Notes: generated by a model from the letters alone, not told the origin. Shown: positions 46,093 through 59,829, counted from the first letter of the stretch. The stretch: DNA of 64,000 bases from Limnoglobus sp043757025 (GCA_043757025.1 JAYVQG010000110.1:1-64000); one strand, 5' to 3'. Numbers and translations are program-made.

Positions 46093-46662
46093 ATGAGCAA
46101 GAAGATCAAAGAGTTCGAACTGAAAGCCTTGCGAAAGTCTTTCAAAGGCATCACGAGTTACATCGTGCTCGAACCGATCAAGGTCGATTCCTTGACCGAT
46201 TCGAACTTCCGTAAGACGCTCCGCAGCAAAAAAGTTCACGTCCGCATGGTGAAGAACACCTTGGCGAAGAAGGTACTTTCCGAGAACGGCGTCAACGTCG
46301 GCGAGTGGGGCGGCATCACGCTGCTTTGCTACGGCAGCGAGAGCGTGAAAGGCCTCGCATCGGCGGTCGATACCGCAATCAAGGATGCCCGTAAGGATCC
46401 GAAGTCGCCCGAAAAATTCAAAGTCAAAACGGCCGTCGCCGACGGGATCGTGATCCCGTTCGAGATGGCGAAGACCTTGCCGACTCGCCTCGAAGCGATT
46501 GGCGATGTGCTTTCGGCAATCCTCGGGCCAGGTGCCAGCCTCGCGGCAGCACTCACCGGCCCCGGCTCGGAAATCGCCAGCATTCTGACGACGATCGAAG
46601 AAACCAAACCGACCGAAACGGCAGCAGTGATCGACGCACCCGTCGAACCCCCCGCAGCCTAA
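46093..46662 (+). CDS. rplJ: 50S ribosomal protein L10
   Basis: The protein has 189 residues. The N-terminal rRNA-binding domain contains LRKSFKGITSYIVLEPIKVD and VRMVKNTLAKKVLSENGV, and the C-terminal helix binds L7/L12 dimers. The 86-nt leader upstream is short, and no L10 leader fold was recognised in it. Confidence 0.93.
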   Translation: MSKKIKEFELKALRKSFKGITSYIVLEPIKVDSLTDSNFRKTLRSKKVHVRMVKNTLAKKVLSENGVNVGEWGGITLLCYGSESVKGLASAVDTAIKDARKDPKSPEKFKVKTAVADGIVIPFEMAKTLPTRLEAIGDVLSAILGPGASLAAALTGPGSEIASILTTIEETKPTETAAVIDAPVEPPAA

Positions 46663-46764
46663 ACCGAACCGATTTCAGCGGTCGAGCGACCGCTGGTCAT
46701 AAGTTGCTATTACGCGAAGCCGGATTGCTTCACCCGGCACTACTTCACCGAAAGGGATCTACCG

Positions 46765-47154
46765 ATGAGCGCAGTTGCAGAATTGGGCGACAAAATTTCC
46801 AAGTTGACGATCGCCGAGGCCGTCGAACTCAAGACGTACCTAAAAGAAACTTACAAGATCGAGCCAGCCGCCGGCGGCGCGATGATGGGGCCAGCACCCG
46901 TAGTGGGGCCGGTCGCAGTAGCCGCTGAGCCGACGGAATTCAACGTCATCCTCGAAGCGGGCTTCGACGCGACGAAGAAGATCCAGATCATCAAGGTGGT
47001 TCGCGAAATCACCGGCCAAGGTCTGGCCGAAGCCAAGGCGACCGTCGAAGGCGCGCCGAAGGCGATCAAGGAAAACGTCGACAAGAAGACGGCCGAAGAC
47101 CTCAAGAAGAAGGTCGAAGACGCCGGTGCCAAGGTGACTGTCAAGCCAGCGTAA
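46765..47154 (+). CDS. rplL: 50S ribosomal protein L7/L12
   Basis: The protein has 129 residues. It has an N-terminal dimerisation helix (LGDKISKLTIAEAVELKTYL), an Ala/Pro/Gly hinge, and the C-terminal factor-binding domain EFNVILEAGFDATKKIQIIK, VREITGQGLAEAKATVEGAP. AAAGGGA precedes the ATG. Confidence 0.97.
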   Translation: MSAVAELGDKISKLTIAEAVELKTYLKETYKIEPAAGGAMMGPAPVVGPVAVAAEPTEFNVILEAGFDATKKIQIIKVVREITGQGLAEAKATVEGAPKAIKENVDKKTAEDLKKKVEDAGAKVTVKPA

Positions 47155-47651
47155 ATGCGATGCGAAGAATTCCCGAAGATTCCGAAAAGAATTTTCGGGA
47201 ATTTGGCATCGGATTTCGACTGGATTTTCAGCGATTCGGTAGTTTGGCCGACAAAAACGTACTCGGACCACTCGACAATGTCGGTGTTCCGGGTATTAAT
47301 GTTTATTGACGGTAGCAGACTACATTCCCGACTTTGCCGAATCGGCCCAACCGATAACGCCGGTCGTCCCGCACAGCCAGTGGTGACAATGCACACTACC
47401 CACTCGCTTATGCCTTTCGAATCTTCCCCACATGCTTTCACACCGAGTTTCGGTCCATCACTTGGATCTTTCTTCGATCGAATACCGCCTCACCGGTTGG
47501 TATTTCGGCCCAGTTTGCTGATTTGTCGATTCGCCGTGCTCGAATCATTGCGGAATTCATAACGACTTTCTTCGACTGACGCAAGCCCCGTTGTCATGTG
47601 ACATCGGTTGTCGTCGTGTCGATTTCCCGTTTGTTGGCAGGAGCAAGATCG
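47155..47651. other. rplL-rpoB intergenic region
   Basis: Nearly 500 bp without a credible gene; the 135-codon open frame at 47155-47562 lacks a ribosome binding site and coding character. It begins with a hairpin (47168-47203). The rest probably contains the rpoB leader and possibly a promoter, but no convincing -35/-10 pair was found. Confidence 0.6.
47168..47203 (+). terminator. Attenuator-like hairpin after rplL
   Basis: AATTCCCGAA (47168-47177) pairs perfectly with TTCGGGAATT (47194-47203) around a 16-nt loop, 13 nt after the rplL stop. With no T-run following, it could be an attenuator or processing site between rplL and rpoB. Confidence 0.55.
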
Positions 47652-50600
47652 ATGCCCATCCCGGCAGTACGAATTATCGCCCCAACCGTCGAGCGGAACT
47701 TCGGTCGCTTCGGCGATGCCGCACAAGTTCCGAACCTCACGGAAGTCCAGACTCGCTCGTACGACCGCTTCTTGCAGCTCGACGTGGGTTACGATCGCCG
47801 AACCCCGACCGGTCTCGAAGGGGTGATGCGCGAGATTTTCCCGATTGAAAGCTACGACAAGAAATCGTCGCTGGAGTACATCAAGTACGAACTCGGCAAG
47901 CCGCGTTACGACCCCGACGAATGCCGTCAGCTTCGCCTGACGTACGGTCGGCCGTTCCGCGTCTGGTTGCGTTTGCGCAAGGCGGACGGCACATCGCAAG
48001 AGGAAGAAGTCTATCTCGGCGACATGCCGATCATGATTGGCGGCGGGGAGTTCATCATCAACGGGGCCGAGCGCGTCGTCGTCAGCCAGTTGCACCGTTC
48101 GCCGGGCGTCGACTTCGTCGTCGAGCGCGAAGCGGACAAGGATTTGCACTCGTGCCGGGTCATCCCGGAGCGCGGTAGCTGGATCGAAATCAACGTCACG
48201 AAGAAGGAAACCTTCGGCGTTCGCATCGACCAGTCGGGCAAGTTTTCGGCCGTGACGCTGTTGCGGGCCATGGACCCGCAATACAGCGGCACGCCGGCGA
48301 TCATCCGCGAGTTCTTCACGCCGATTACGCTGAAAATGAAGGATGCCACGACCCGCGATAAGCTCGTCGGCAATCCCGAACTGACGATCCCACCGATGAT
48401 CGCCGTCGACGAAGTGATCGACCCCGAAACGGGCGAAATCTACGTCGATGCAGGCAAGCCATTTACCCGCGACACCGTCGACAAGATCGCGCTCACGCTG
48501 ATCAAAGAAGTCACGGCGATCGAGACGCCGAAAGACGGCATCGTTCTGCAATCGCTCGTCGAAGACGGTACCGATTCGCACGAATCCGCGTTGCTGAAAA
48601 TCTACCAGCGACTGCGTCCGGGTAACCCGGCGCAACTCGACAAGGCCCGCGATCTGTTCAAGGAAAAGTTCGCGGATCCGAACCGCTATCGGCTCGGTCG
48701 CGTCGGTCGCTTCCGCATCAACCGCAAGTTCGATCAAAACGTTCCCGAAACCGAGATGACACTGCGTGCGGTGGACTTCGTCAACGCGATCAAGTACCTG
48801 CTCGATCTGCGTGCGGGTAAGGGCGGCGTCGACGACATCGACCACCTCGGGAATCGTCGCTTGCGGACGATCGACGAGCTGGCCGCCGACGAACTGCGTA
48901 AGGGCTTCCTGAAACTTCGCCGAACCGTGCAAGAGCGAATGGCGATCAAGAGCCTCGAAGATATGTCCCCGCGGACGCTCATCAACCCGAAGAGCGTGTC
49001 GGCAGCGATCGAATACTTCTTCGGACGCAGCGAATTGTCGCAGGTCGTCGATCAAACGAACCCGCTCGCCCAGCTGACGCACGAGCGTCGTCTCTCCGCA
49101 CTCGGGCCAGGGGGTCTGAACCGGAAGCGTGCGGGCTTCGAAGTCCGCGACGTGCATATTTCGCACTACGGCCGCATTTGCCCGATCGAAACCCCGGAAG
49201 GGACGAACATCGGTCTGATTTCTTCGCTGTCGATCTTCGCGGAAATCGACGAGTACGGCTTCCTGATCACGCCGTACCGGAAGGCCCTGAAGGGCCGCCT
49301 GACGGAAGAAGTGGTGAAACTGCGTGCCGATGAAGAATCGCAACTGCGGATCGCGCCAGCCGACACCGAAACCGACAACGGTCGGATTTCCGTCGACCGC
49401 GTCAACGGTCGCGCCAGCGGCGATTTGACGACGATTCAAGCGGATATGATCGATTATCTCGACATTTCGCCGAAGCAGATGGTCGGCGTGTCGGCCGGGT
49501 TGATCCCGTTCCTCGAACACGACGATGCGAACCGCGCGTTGATGGGTTCGAACATGCAGCGCCAGGCGGTGCCGTTGTTGGTGACCGAACCTCCGATCGT
49601 CGCAACCGGTCTGGAAAAGGAAGTCGCCAAGCACTCGGGGATGTTGGTCCGCGTGCAAGAAGAAGGCACGGTCGTTTACGTCGACTCCGAGCGAGTGAAG
49701 ATCGAAGAAAAGGACAAGATCGTCCGCGAGTACGTGTTCCGCAAGTTCCACGGGTTGAACGAGCGAACCTGCTTGAACCAGAAGCCGATCGTCAAGATGG
49801 GCCAGAAGGTCAAGAAGTCGCAGATCATCGCCGACGGTGCGGCGACGTACCAGGGCGAACTCGCTCTCGGCCGGAACGTGCTCGTCGCGTTCATGTCGTG
49901 GGAAGGTTACAACTTCGAAGACGCGATCATCATCAGCGAACGCCTCGTGAAGAACGACACGTACACGTCGTTGCACATCGAAGAGTTCGAGATCGAAATT
50001 CGCGAAACGAAGCTCGGTAAGGAAGAGTTCACCCGCGACATTCCGAACGTGTCGCCGAAGGCGCTCTCGAACCTCGACGATCACGGTATCGTGGCCGTCG
50101 GTACGTTCGTGAAGCCCGGCGACATCCTCGTCGGCAAGGTTTCGCCGAAGTCGCGATCCGAACTGACGCCGGAAGAGAAGCTGTTGCACGCCATCTTCGG
50201 GCGTGCGGGCGAAGACGTCAAAAACGATTCGCTCGAAGTGCCATCGGGCATCGAAGGCGTCGTCATCGACACGCACCGATTCAGCCGCCGTGCCAGTATG
50301 ACGGAAGACGAACGCAAGGAAATGACGCAGCACGAGAAGCGAATCGGCGGCGAGTATTCCGAAAAGATCGCCGCGCAGTTCCGCGAGTTCGTCGATGCAC
50401 TCGAACAGATTCTCGACAAGAAGGAACTCAAAGATCCGAACACCGGCAAAACGCTCGGTGCCGACAAAGACGACGAAGTCATGGCCGAACAGGCCAAGGC
50501 ATTCAAGCTCGAAAACCTCGACATTCGCAGCCCGGACAAAGTGAAGTCGGCGACGAAGGTTTACCACCGCCACTGGGAACGCATCCAGTTCTTCATCGAC

Positions 50601-51392
50601 GAGCAAGAACGCAAGCTCAACTCGCTGAAGCGCGGCGACGAACTCGGTAGCGGCATCCAGCAGATGGTGAAGGTCTACGTCGCCACGAAGCGTGTGATCT
50701 CGGTCGGCGACAAGATGGCAGGACGCCACGGTAACAAGGGTGTGATCTCGAAGATTCTCCCGGAAGAGGACATGCCGTACCTGCGCGATGGCACGCCGGT
50801 CGACATCCTGCTGAATCCGCTCGGCGTGCCGAGCCGGATGAACGTGGGCCAGATTCTCGAAACCCACCTGGGTTACGCCGCCGCGAAGCTCGGATTCAAA
50901 GCGGTAACTCCCGTGTTCGACGGGGCACCGGAAGCGGAAATCAAGGCGGCACTCGTCGAAGCGGGCGAGTCCGACACCGGCAAGAGTGTCCTCATCGACG
51001 GTCGCACCGGCGACCCGTTCGAGCAACCGGTGACCGTCGGCTACATCTACATGCTGAAGTTGCACCACTTGGTCGACGACAAGGTTCACGCCCGGGCGAC
51101 GGGGCCTTACTCGTTGATTACGCAACAGCCACTGGGCGGGAAGGCTCGCTTCGGCGGTCAGCGATTCGGCGAAATGGAAGTGTGGGCGCTCGAAGCCTAC
51201 GGGGCGGCGTTCATCCTGCAAGAACTGCTCACCGTCAAGTCCGACGACGTCGAAGGACGGACGAAGATTTACGAGAGCATGGTCAAGGGCGAGAACACGC
51301 TGGAAGCCGGCACGCCAGCCAGCTTCGACGTGCTCACGCACGAAATCCGCGGCCTCGGGTTGAACATGCAACTGGAGAAGAAGCGGGTGTAA
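47652..51392 (+). CDS. rpoB: RNA polymerase subunit beta
   Basis: The protein has 1246 residues from the ATG at 47652, with CAGGAG 9 nt upstream; the longer frame from 47598 has no ribosome binding site. Conserved stretches include the rifampicin-region segment LAQLTHERRLSALGPGGLNR, YGRICPIETPEGTNIGLI, GRNVLVAFMSWEGYNFEDAI, GDKMAGRHGNKGVISKIL and GGKARFGGQRFGEMEVWALE. It is paired with rpoC downstream. Confidence 0.98.
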   Translation: MPIPAVRIIAPTVERNFGRFGDAAQVPNLTEVQTRSYDRFLQLDVGYDRRTPTGLEGVMREIFPIESYDKKSSLEYIKYELGKPRYDPDECRQLRLTYGRPFRVWLRLRKADGTSQEEEVYLGDMPIMIGGGEFIINGAERVVVSQLHRSPGVDFVVEREADKDLHSCRVIPERGSWIEINVTKKETFGVRIDQSGKFSAVTLLRAMDPQYSGTPAIIREFFTPITLKMKDATTRDKLVGNPELTIPPMIAVDEVIDPETGEIYVDAGKPFTRDTVDKIALTLIKEVTAIETPKDGIVLQSLVEDGTDSHESALLKIYQRLRPGNPAQLDKARDLFKEKFADPNRYRLGRVGRFRINRKFDQNVPETEMTLRAVDFVNAIKYLLDLRAGKGGVDDIDHLGNRRLRTIDELAADELRKGFLKLRRTVQERMAIKSLEDMSPRTLINPKSVSAAIEYFFGRSELSQVVDQTNPLAQLTHERRLSALGPGGLNRKRAGFEVRDVHISHYGRICPIETPEGTNIGLISSLSIFAEIDEYGFLITPYRKALKGRLTEEVVKLRADEESQLRIAPADTETDNGRISVDRVNGRASGDLTTIQADMIDYLDISPKQMVGVSAGLIPFLEHDDANRALMGSNMQRQAVPLLVTEPPIVATGLEKEVAKHSGMLVRVQEEGTVVYVDSERVKIEEKDKIVREYVFRKFHGLNERTCLNQKPIVKMGQKVKKSQIIADGAATYQGELALGRNVLVAFMSWEGYNFEDAIIISERLVKNDTYTSLHIEEFEIEIRETKLGKEEFTRDIPNVSPKALSNLDDHGIVAVGTFVKPGDILVGKVSPKSRSELTPEEKLLHAIFGRAGEDVKNDSLEVPSGIEGVVIDTHRFSRRASMTEDERKEMTQHEKRIGGEYSEKIAAQFREFVDALEQILDKKELKDPNTGKTLGADKDDEVMAEQAKAFKLENLDIRSPDKVKSATKVYHRHWERIQFFIDEQERKLNSLKRGDELGSGIQQMVKVYVATKRVISVGDKMAGRHGNKGVISKILPEEDMPYLRDGTPVDILLNPLGVPSRMNVGQILETHLGYAAAKLGFKAVTPVFDGAPEAEIKAALVEAGESDTGKSVLIDGRTGDPFEQPVTVGYIYMLKLHHLVDDKVHARATGPYSLITQQPLGGKARFGGQRFGEMEVWALEAYGAAFILQELLTVKSDDVEGRTKIYESMVKGENTLEAGTPASFDVLTHEIRGLGLNMQLEKKRV

Positions 51393-51418
51393 TTCCGCAG
51401 GCGACAGGTGCTTCTCAT

Positions 51419-51546
51419 TGTAGCTGGGGTCTATGACCCCGGATCTTCTCTCCACCGGCCTCATGAGGCCAGCTACAAGAGTAGGTGTGGGTTTTATGAC
51501 CCCCGGAGGCGATCTCTCCACCGGCCTCATAGAGGCCAGCTACAAG
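51419..51546. repeat. Two tandem copies of a REP-like palindromic element
   Basis: Copy 1 (51419-51478) runs from TGTAGCTGG to CCAGCTACA and contains the small hairpins GGGGTCTATGACCCC and GGCCTCATGAGGCC. Copy 2 (51481-51546) keeps the second hairpin with an extra base (GGCCTCATAGAGGCC), the TCTCTCCACCGGCCTCAT core and the CCAGCTACAAGA end, while its left part has diverged. Confidence 0.85.
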
Positions 51547-51575
51547 AGAAAGCCAGTGCCATTTGAGGTCGCCCA

Positions 51576-51594
51576 CCCATGGTTACACCATGGG
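51576..51594. repeat. CCATGG hairpin
   Basis: CCCATGG (51576-51582) and CCATGGG (51588-51594) form a perfect 7-bp stem around a 5-nt loop in the rpoB-rpoC gap. It resembles intergenic palindromes of other planctomycete genomes; the role is unknown. Confidence 0.65.
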
Positions 51595-51755
51595 CTGAGT
51601 GAGCGATCCCTTCAGGACCGAAGAGCCAAACCCGCCTATGTAGGGTCGCTCTGTCATCCCAGGGTTTAACTTGGGATTGAACCGCGTTAGGAAGCTGTCG
51701 CGGAATTCAGACAAACGATATTCGAGACTAATACTCAAGCGCGAGGATTTTATAA

Positions 51756-56074
<4,319 letters not shown>

Positions 56075-56096
<22 letters not shown>

Positions 56097-56152
56097 GTGC
56101 AACCGCGAAAATGACAACAAAAGCCACCGAGTTTCACTCGGTGGTTTTTTTG
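56075..56152 (+). repeat. Left copy of the duplicated rpoC 3' end and terminator
   Basis: The segment from the last rpoC codons through the terminator aligns with 58442-58520. The first 45 bases are nearly identical (one inserted C and three substitutions); the terminator hairpin part is more diverged. The two copies bracket the membrane protein/protease module. Confidence 0.85.
56124..56152 (+). terminator. rpoC terminator
   Basis: CCACCGAG (56124-56131) pairs with CTCGGTGG (56137-56144) around TTTCA, followed by seven T residues: a textbook rho-independent terminator 28 nt after the rpoC stop. Confidence 0.93.
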
Positions 56153-56603
56153 TTTTGCGGAAGTAAAGTCGCGTTCGATCCAGCGAACGTAGTGGAGCAG
56201 ACGCAGTTTCGCGCGAACCGGGCCAGTCGATTAATGGCGTGATCTCGAGCCGCGCGGGGAATGGCAAGGTGAACACTCAGCGGATGAAGACAGGGAAAAT
56301 TTTGGGCGCACTCACGTGATCGTATTTTTTGCATAGAAGAGTTACTCAATCAATGGTTCGGAGGCGGAGGAGGCGCGAAACGGATTGTTTCGCACAATCC
56401 GCACGCACCCTATTGCGACCGCCGCGCCGACCCGTTACTCTCGACCATGTGGTCAAGTCGTAAGATTACGGACTTGGAACCATGTTGGCGTGTGACGTTC
56501 ACATGCCAATCCCCTGTTCGGCAAGAAGGTGCATCATTTTGTTGCCGGCGCGTTGTCGTCAGAGTTGATGACCCCATAACTCGACGGCTTGAGGAGGCGA
56601 TCA
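56153..56603. other. Leader region of the protease module
   Basis: About 450 bp between the rpoC terminator and the first gene of the inserted module. No gene is supported; the open frame at 56447-56926 overlaps the next gene in another frame. It probably contains the module promoter, not identified. Confidence 0.55.
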
Positions 56604-57110
56604 GTGGAACCGAAGCAATTGAATTCTGTCACGGAAGAAACGATGAAGGTCAAGTGGGCGTGTGCAGCGTTTTCCGCCCTCGGACTACTCACCGGCTTGT
56701 TGACTGGAATGACTGCTTCAAGCGTCGTAATTCCGGTTCTCGGTTTGATCTTTGCCTTACTTGGTGGGTCGATCGCAGCCTTTGTACAGAAACTGACAGT
56801 GACGCAGCTGAATCTCGCCATGAAATGTATCCTGTTTCTTTCGTTGTTTTGCATGGTCGGAGTCCTTGCTGGAATCGTCATTACCGAACACCAACTTCTT
56901 TCACCAATAAAGCCTACTCCAGATAATGAAGTGAACCCAACAAAGACTCTTGAGGGCCGGAAATACTTAAAAGAAAATCTAATAGGCCCTGCGGCAAGCA
57001 TCGATGCTAAGAGGCGTGACAAGAACGAGAGCTATGAGATAGCTTACAAGGAGCTACTCGCGCTGGTCTACAAAATGGAACTGGAACTTAAGGAAAGGCC
57101 AGTCAAATGA
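56604..57110 (+). CDS. Membrane protein of unknown function, partner of the downstream protease
   Basis: The protein has 168 residues from a GTG at 56604, chosen because AGGAGG lies exactly 6 nt upstream. Hydrophobic segments: WACAAFSALGLLTGLLTGM, VVIPVLGLIFALLGGSIAAF and CILFLSLFCMVGVLAGIVI, then a charged C-terminal tail with coiled-coil potential. No family recognised. It overlaps the protease gene by ATGA and so is probably its membrane partner. Base composition is lower in GC than the flanking rpoC. Confidence 0.75.
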   Translation: MEPKQLNSVTEETMKVKWACAAFSALGLLTGLLTGMTASSVVIPVLGLIFALLGGSIAAFVQKLTVTQLNLAMKCILFLSLFCMVGVLAGIVITEHQLLSPIKPTPDNEVNPTKTLEGRKYLKENLIGPAASIDAKRRDKNESYEIAYKELLALVYKMELELKERPVK

Positions 57111-58402
57111 GGACAATCCAGACTTTTCTGTTCATTGCCATCCTCGCATTCCCGGCTAATGGAATTGCTGCCGACCCTGTGAAGGCTATCGTTTCGATCG
57201 AGGCGAAACTGCCGAGCGGGAAGAGTAACAACGGGACAGGGTTCTATGCATCTGGCGATGGCTACATTCTCACTTGTTACCATCTCATTGAAGGGGCAAA
57301 GGAGATTGAGATCACGGACTCTTCACTGGTGTCACTAAAGAGCTCGGCTGACGAACTAGTAGTCGGAGCCGTGTCGGGCAAGTGGGACATCGCTATAATA
57401 AAAATCACAAAAAAAAACTATAAGACTCCTGCTTTCCTCGGGCTTGATGGTGAAAGCTCCGGGAACCTCACAAAAAAAAACCAACTCCACGCAGTTGGTA
57501 ACCCCCAGAGAATCCGGGGGCTACAATTCGACGCCAAACCCGCTCAAGACGGATTTATACAAAGTGGCAAATTGAATGACACGGATGGGAAGGCGTTATT
57601 TTCTTTGGAGAATGTAAACCTGATACCGTTACAGATGACCATCGGCAACGGCATGAGTGGAGCTCCCGTACTCAAAGATGAGAAGGCAGTCGGAATTCTG
57701 TCGGGCAGTCTCGTCAAGGACAAAGGCACCTTCGGAACATTGGCATGGGCCATTCCCATCTCATATTTGTCGAAAGAAAATGCGGAAGGCTTTACAAACT
57801 TGTCCAAGCGACCGGAAGAAATCCGGAAGTGGCCCGCCCTCGAACTGATGTCGAGCAATGGGAAAAGCCTCTTCAGTCAACCGGACCTGGACCCAAAAGT
57901 TGAACGGCAACGCACTAAGGCACGTGAACTTCTGGCGAAGATGGAGCAATTATCAACGAAAATGCTTGAAGCCCCCGCCAAGAACCAGAAGGACCATGAC
58001 GACTATTACGCTGATGTAGATGCTCGGATAAATGAAGCAGTGCAACTCGCCGGGAAAATCGAGTCCGAGCTTATTAAGACCAAGTTCGAAGCAATCCTTC
58101 CCAAGGAGGCCCGGCGGGGTTTGTTTAGCTTCGATGCTCTCGCTTCAAATGTCGATCACATCAATGATGACGTGGAATTAGATCGGCGCCGCCTCAAATC
58201 CGCTTTTGAAGGGGCAAATGAGAACATGATAACACTCAAGAGCACTTCAAACCTCCTTCCCCTGTTGGCAGGGCGTTTTTTATTAAATTCTAAAATTCTT
58301 CGTAACTCACTTGACAAAGCCAAGAACGCCTTTGGCGATCTGCTAGTCGAAGAAATGGATGCAATTCAACTGATCTCTGAGGCACGCCGCACGAAACGCT
58401 GA
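57107..58402 (+). CDS. Secreted trypsin-like serine protease
   Basis: The protein has 431 residues. Signal peptide: MRTIQTFLFIAILAFPANGIAA. The trypsin-like fold shows the triad: H59 in GYILTCYHLIEGA, D94 in KWDIAIIKI and S184 in IGNGMSGAPVL. From about 225 a helical C-terminal domain of 200 residues follows (RTKARELLAKMEQLSTKML) with no recognised family and no PDZ domain, so it is not HtrA-like. Two nine-A runs at 57409-57417 and 57472-57480 both encode T-K-K-N. Coupled to the upstream membrane protein, it may sense or cleave envelope proteins. Confidence 0.85.
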   Translation: MRTIQTFLFIAILAFPANGIAADPVKAIVSIEAKLPSGKSNNGTGFYASGDGYILTCYHLIEGAKEIEITDSSLVSLKSSADELVVGAVSGKWDIAIIKITKKNYKTPAFLGLDGESSGNLTKKNQLHAVGNPQRIRGLQFDAKPAQDGFIQSGKLNDTDGKALFSLENVNLIPLQMTIGNGMSGAPVLKDEKAVGILSGSLVKDKGTFGTLAWAIPISYLSKENAEGFTNLSKRPEEIRKWPALELMSSNGKSLFSQPDLDPKVERQRTKARELLAKMEQLSTKMLEAPAKNQKDHDDYYADVDARINEAVQLAGKIESELIKTKFEAILPKEARRGLFSFDALASNVDHINDDVELDRRRLKSAFEGANENMITLKSTSNLLPLLAGRFLLNSKILRNSLDKAKNAFGDLLVEEMDAIQLISEARRTKR

Positions 58403-58441
58403 ACTGCGAGAAAGCAGAAACGGGGACATTCAGGATAACCG

Positions 58442-58520
58442 AGCCGCCCCAGCCCGTTTCGTAGGTGCAACCGCGAAAGTGACAACCGCGAGCCGCCGAG
58501 TTACTCTCAGTGGCTTTTTC
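58442..58520 (+). repeat. Right copy of the rpoC 3' end with a degenerate terminator
   Basis: The bases AGCCGCCCCAGCCCGTTTCG onward follow the last rpoC codons and trailer, but the reading frame is broken by an extra C. The hairpin GCCGCCGAG/CTCAGTGGC, with one mismatch and one wobble, is followed by TTTTTC and may now terminate the protease operon. Confidence 0.8.
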
Positions 58521-58568
58521 ATTCGGACAGCGTTCCGGTTCAACGCGAAACTCGATGAGACCGAATGA

Positions 58569-59666
58569 TTAAAACAACTCGAGCACGGGTGCCGCTTCGA
58601 TGATTCTCACTGGCTTTCCATCGGGGCCGGGCATTGTCGTTGCGTCGGTGAAACCGAGCGCGTGGTAGATTGTTGCGACGAGTTCGGGACAACTGACCGG
58701 CCGATTTTTTGGCTCGCTGGCGATGGCATCCGATTCGCCGATGACGCGGCCACCCTTCACGCCGCCACCTGCCACGATCGCGGTCCAACACTTCCCCCAG
58801 TGATCGCGGCCACCGTTACTATTCACCCTCGGCGTGCGGCCAAATTCGCCGACTGCCACAACGAGCGTACTGTCGAGCAGCCCATTTAACATCAACGAAT
58901 CGAGCAGAAACGTATAGCACTCGTCGAACTCGGGCGCGAGGTGGTTTCGGTAATCGCTCAGCGTCGTCCGCAAAGCGCCGCCGTCGGCGTGACAGTCCCA
59001 TGTCACGCGATTGAAGAGCGATTCGTACGGGTTGATCGTTACGAATTTTGCACCGGCGTAAACCGATTGTGCCGCGACTTCGCAGCATTCGTATAGCGTC
59101 GCGTCGTCGTCGTCCCAATAGGTGACACCGGGGTGACAATCCCTCAACCATGCACCAGTGAAACAATCTCCCGGCTTCACGATTCCCAGGTCGGGTTGGC
59201 CGAATGGCAAAATCGACGTTCGGAACGGATCGAACTCGCCAGTCGATGTCAGGTGATCGACCACGCTCCCGACCCACGGCCGTTCCTTACCCGCCTCGAA
59301 CCGTCGGCCCGTATTCAATAGCTGAAATCCGTTTTCGTGGATCGGTGCAAACTCGTGATGCATTGTGCGAACGAGCGAAAATTGGTCGGCGATTGCAGCC
59401 ATCTTGGGAAACAGTTCGCTGAAATGGGTACCCGGAATGCGTGTCGGAATGCTTCCGAACGGCCCGCGAATCTCGCTGGGCGCGTTCGGCTTCGGATCCC
59501 ACGTATCGAGTTGGCTCGGCCCACCTGCAAGCATGAGTACGATGACGCTTTTCGCTTTTCCCGTCGGTAAAAGTGCGGCTTTTGCCGTCGAACCGACCGC
59601 GAGTGACAACCCGGTAGCAGTGGCGGCTTTAAAGAAATCGCGACGATTTTGCGTGTGAGTAGTCAT
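58569..59666 (-). CDS. DUF1501 protein with Tat-type leader (short form)
   Basis: The protein has 365 residues from the ATG at 59666. Twin-arginine leader: NRRDFFKAATATGLSLAVG. DUF1501 motifs: SVIVLMLAGGPSQLDTWDPK, FSLVRTMHHEFAPIHENG, VGEFGRTPRVNSNGGRDHWG and AGGGVKGGRVIGESD. Unlike the 481-residue homologue at 7669-9114 it has no PSCyt1/DUF1549/DUF1553 partner and is shorter in the middle. Confidence 0.9.
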   Translation of the reverse strand: MTTHTQNRRDFFKAATATGLSLAVGSTAKAALLPTGKAKSVIVLMLAGGPSQLDTWDPKPNAPSEIRGPFGSIPTRIPGTHFSELFPKMAAIADQFSLVRTMHHEFAPIHENGFQLLNTGRRFEAGKERPWVGSVVDHLTSTGEFDPFRTSILPFGQPDLGIVKPGDCFTGAWLRDCHPGVTYWDDDDATLYECCEVAAQSVYAGAKFVTINPYESLFNRVTWDCHADGGALRTTLSDYRNHLAPEFDECYTFLLDSLMLNGLLDSTLVVAVGEFGRTPRVNSNGGRDHWGKCWTAIVAGGGVKGGRVIGESDAIASEPKNRPVSCPELVATIYHALGFTDATTMPGPDGKPVRIIEAAPVLELF

Positions 59667-59829
59667 GCCGACCTCGTCCCTTTGTGGGTTCGATGATTTC
59701 AGCACAATCGTAACGAACCGTTTCGCAAACGCAATCAAAATCGAATGGCAAGTGCGATATCAACCAGGACCGAGGGTATTGTGGCACCCGCGATTCTGAA
59801 TCGATTAGCGAATCGTCGAAGTTAGCGAT

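Larger units (their letters stand above)
51393..51755. other. rpoB-rpoC intergenic region with repeats
   Basis: A gap of 363 bp within what is normally a tight operon. It holds the two-copy palindromic repeat (51419-51546) and the CCATGG hairpin (51576-51594). No gene or promoter was recognised. Confidence 0.7.

Noticed and set aside
47155..47562. 135-codon open frame in the rplL-rpoB gap
   Set aside because: Begins directly at the rplL stop through a hairpin, with no ribosome binding site; composition not coding-like.
47490..51530. Minus-strand open frame of 1346 codons opposite rpoB
   Set aside because: It mirrors the GC-biased codon pattern of rpoB, has no homology-like motifs and no ribosome binding site; rpoB itself is unmistakable.
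56447..56926. 159-codon open frame upstream of and overlapping the membrane protein gene
   Set aside because: The overlapping frame at 56604 has a perfect AGGAGG and hydrophobic segments, so the other frame is a shadow.
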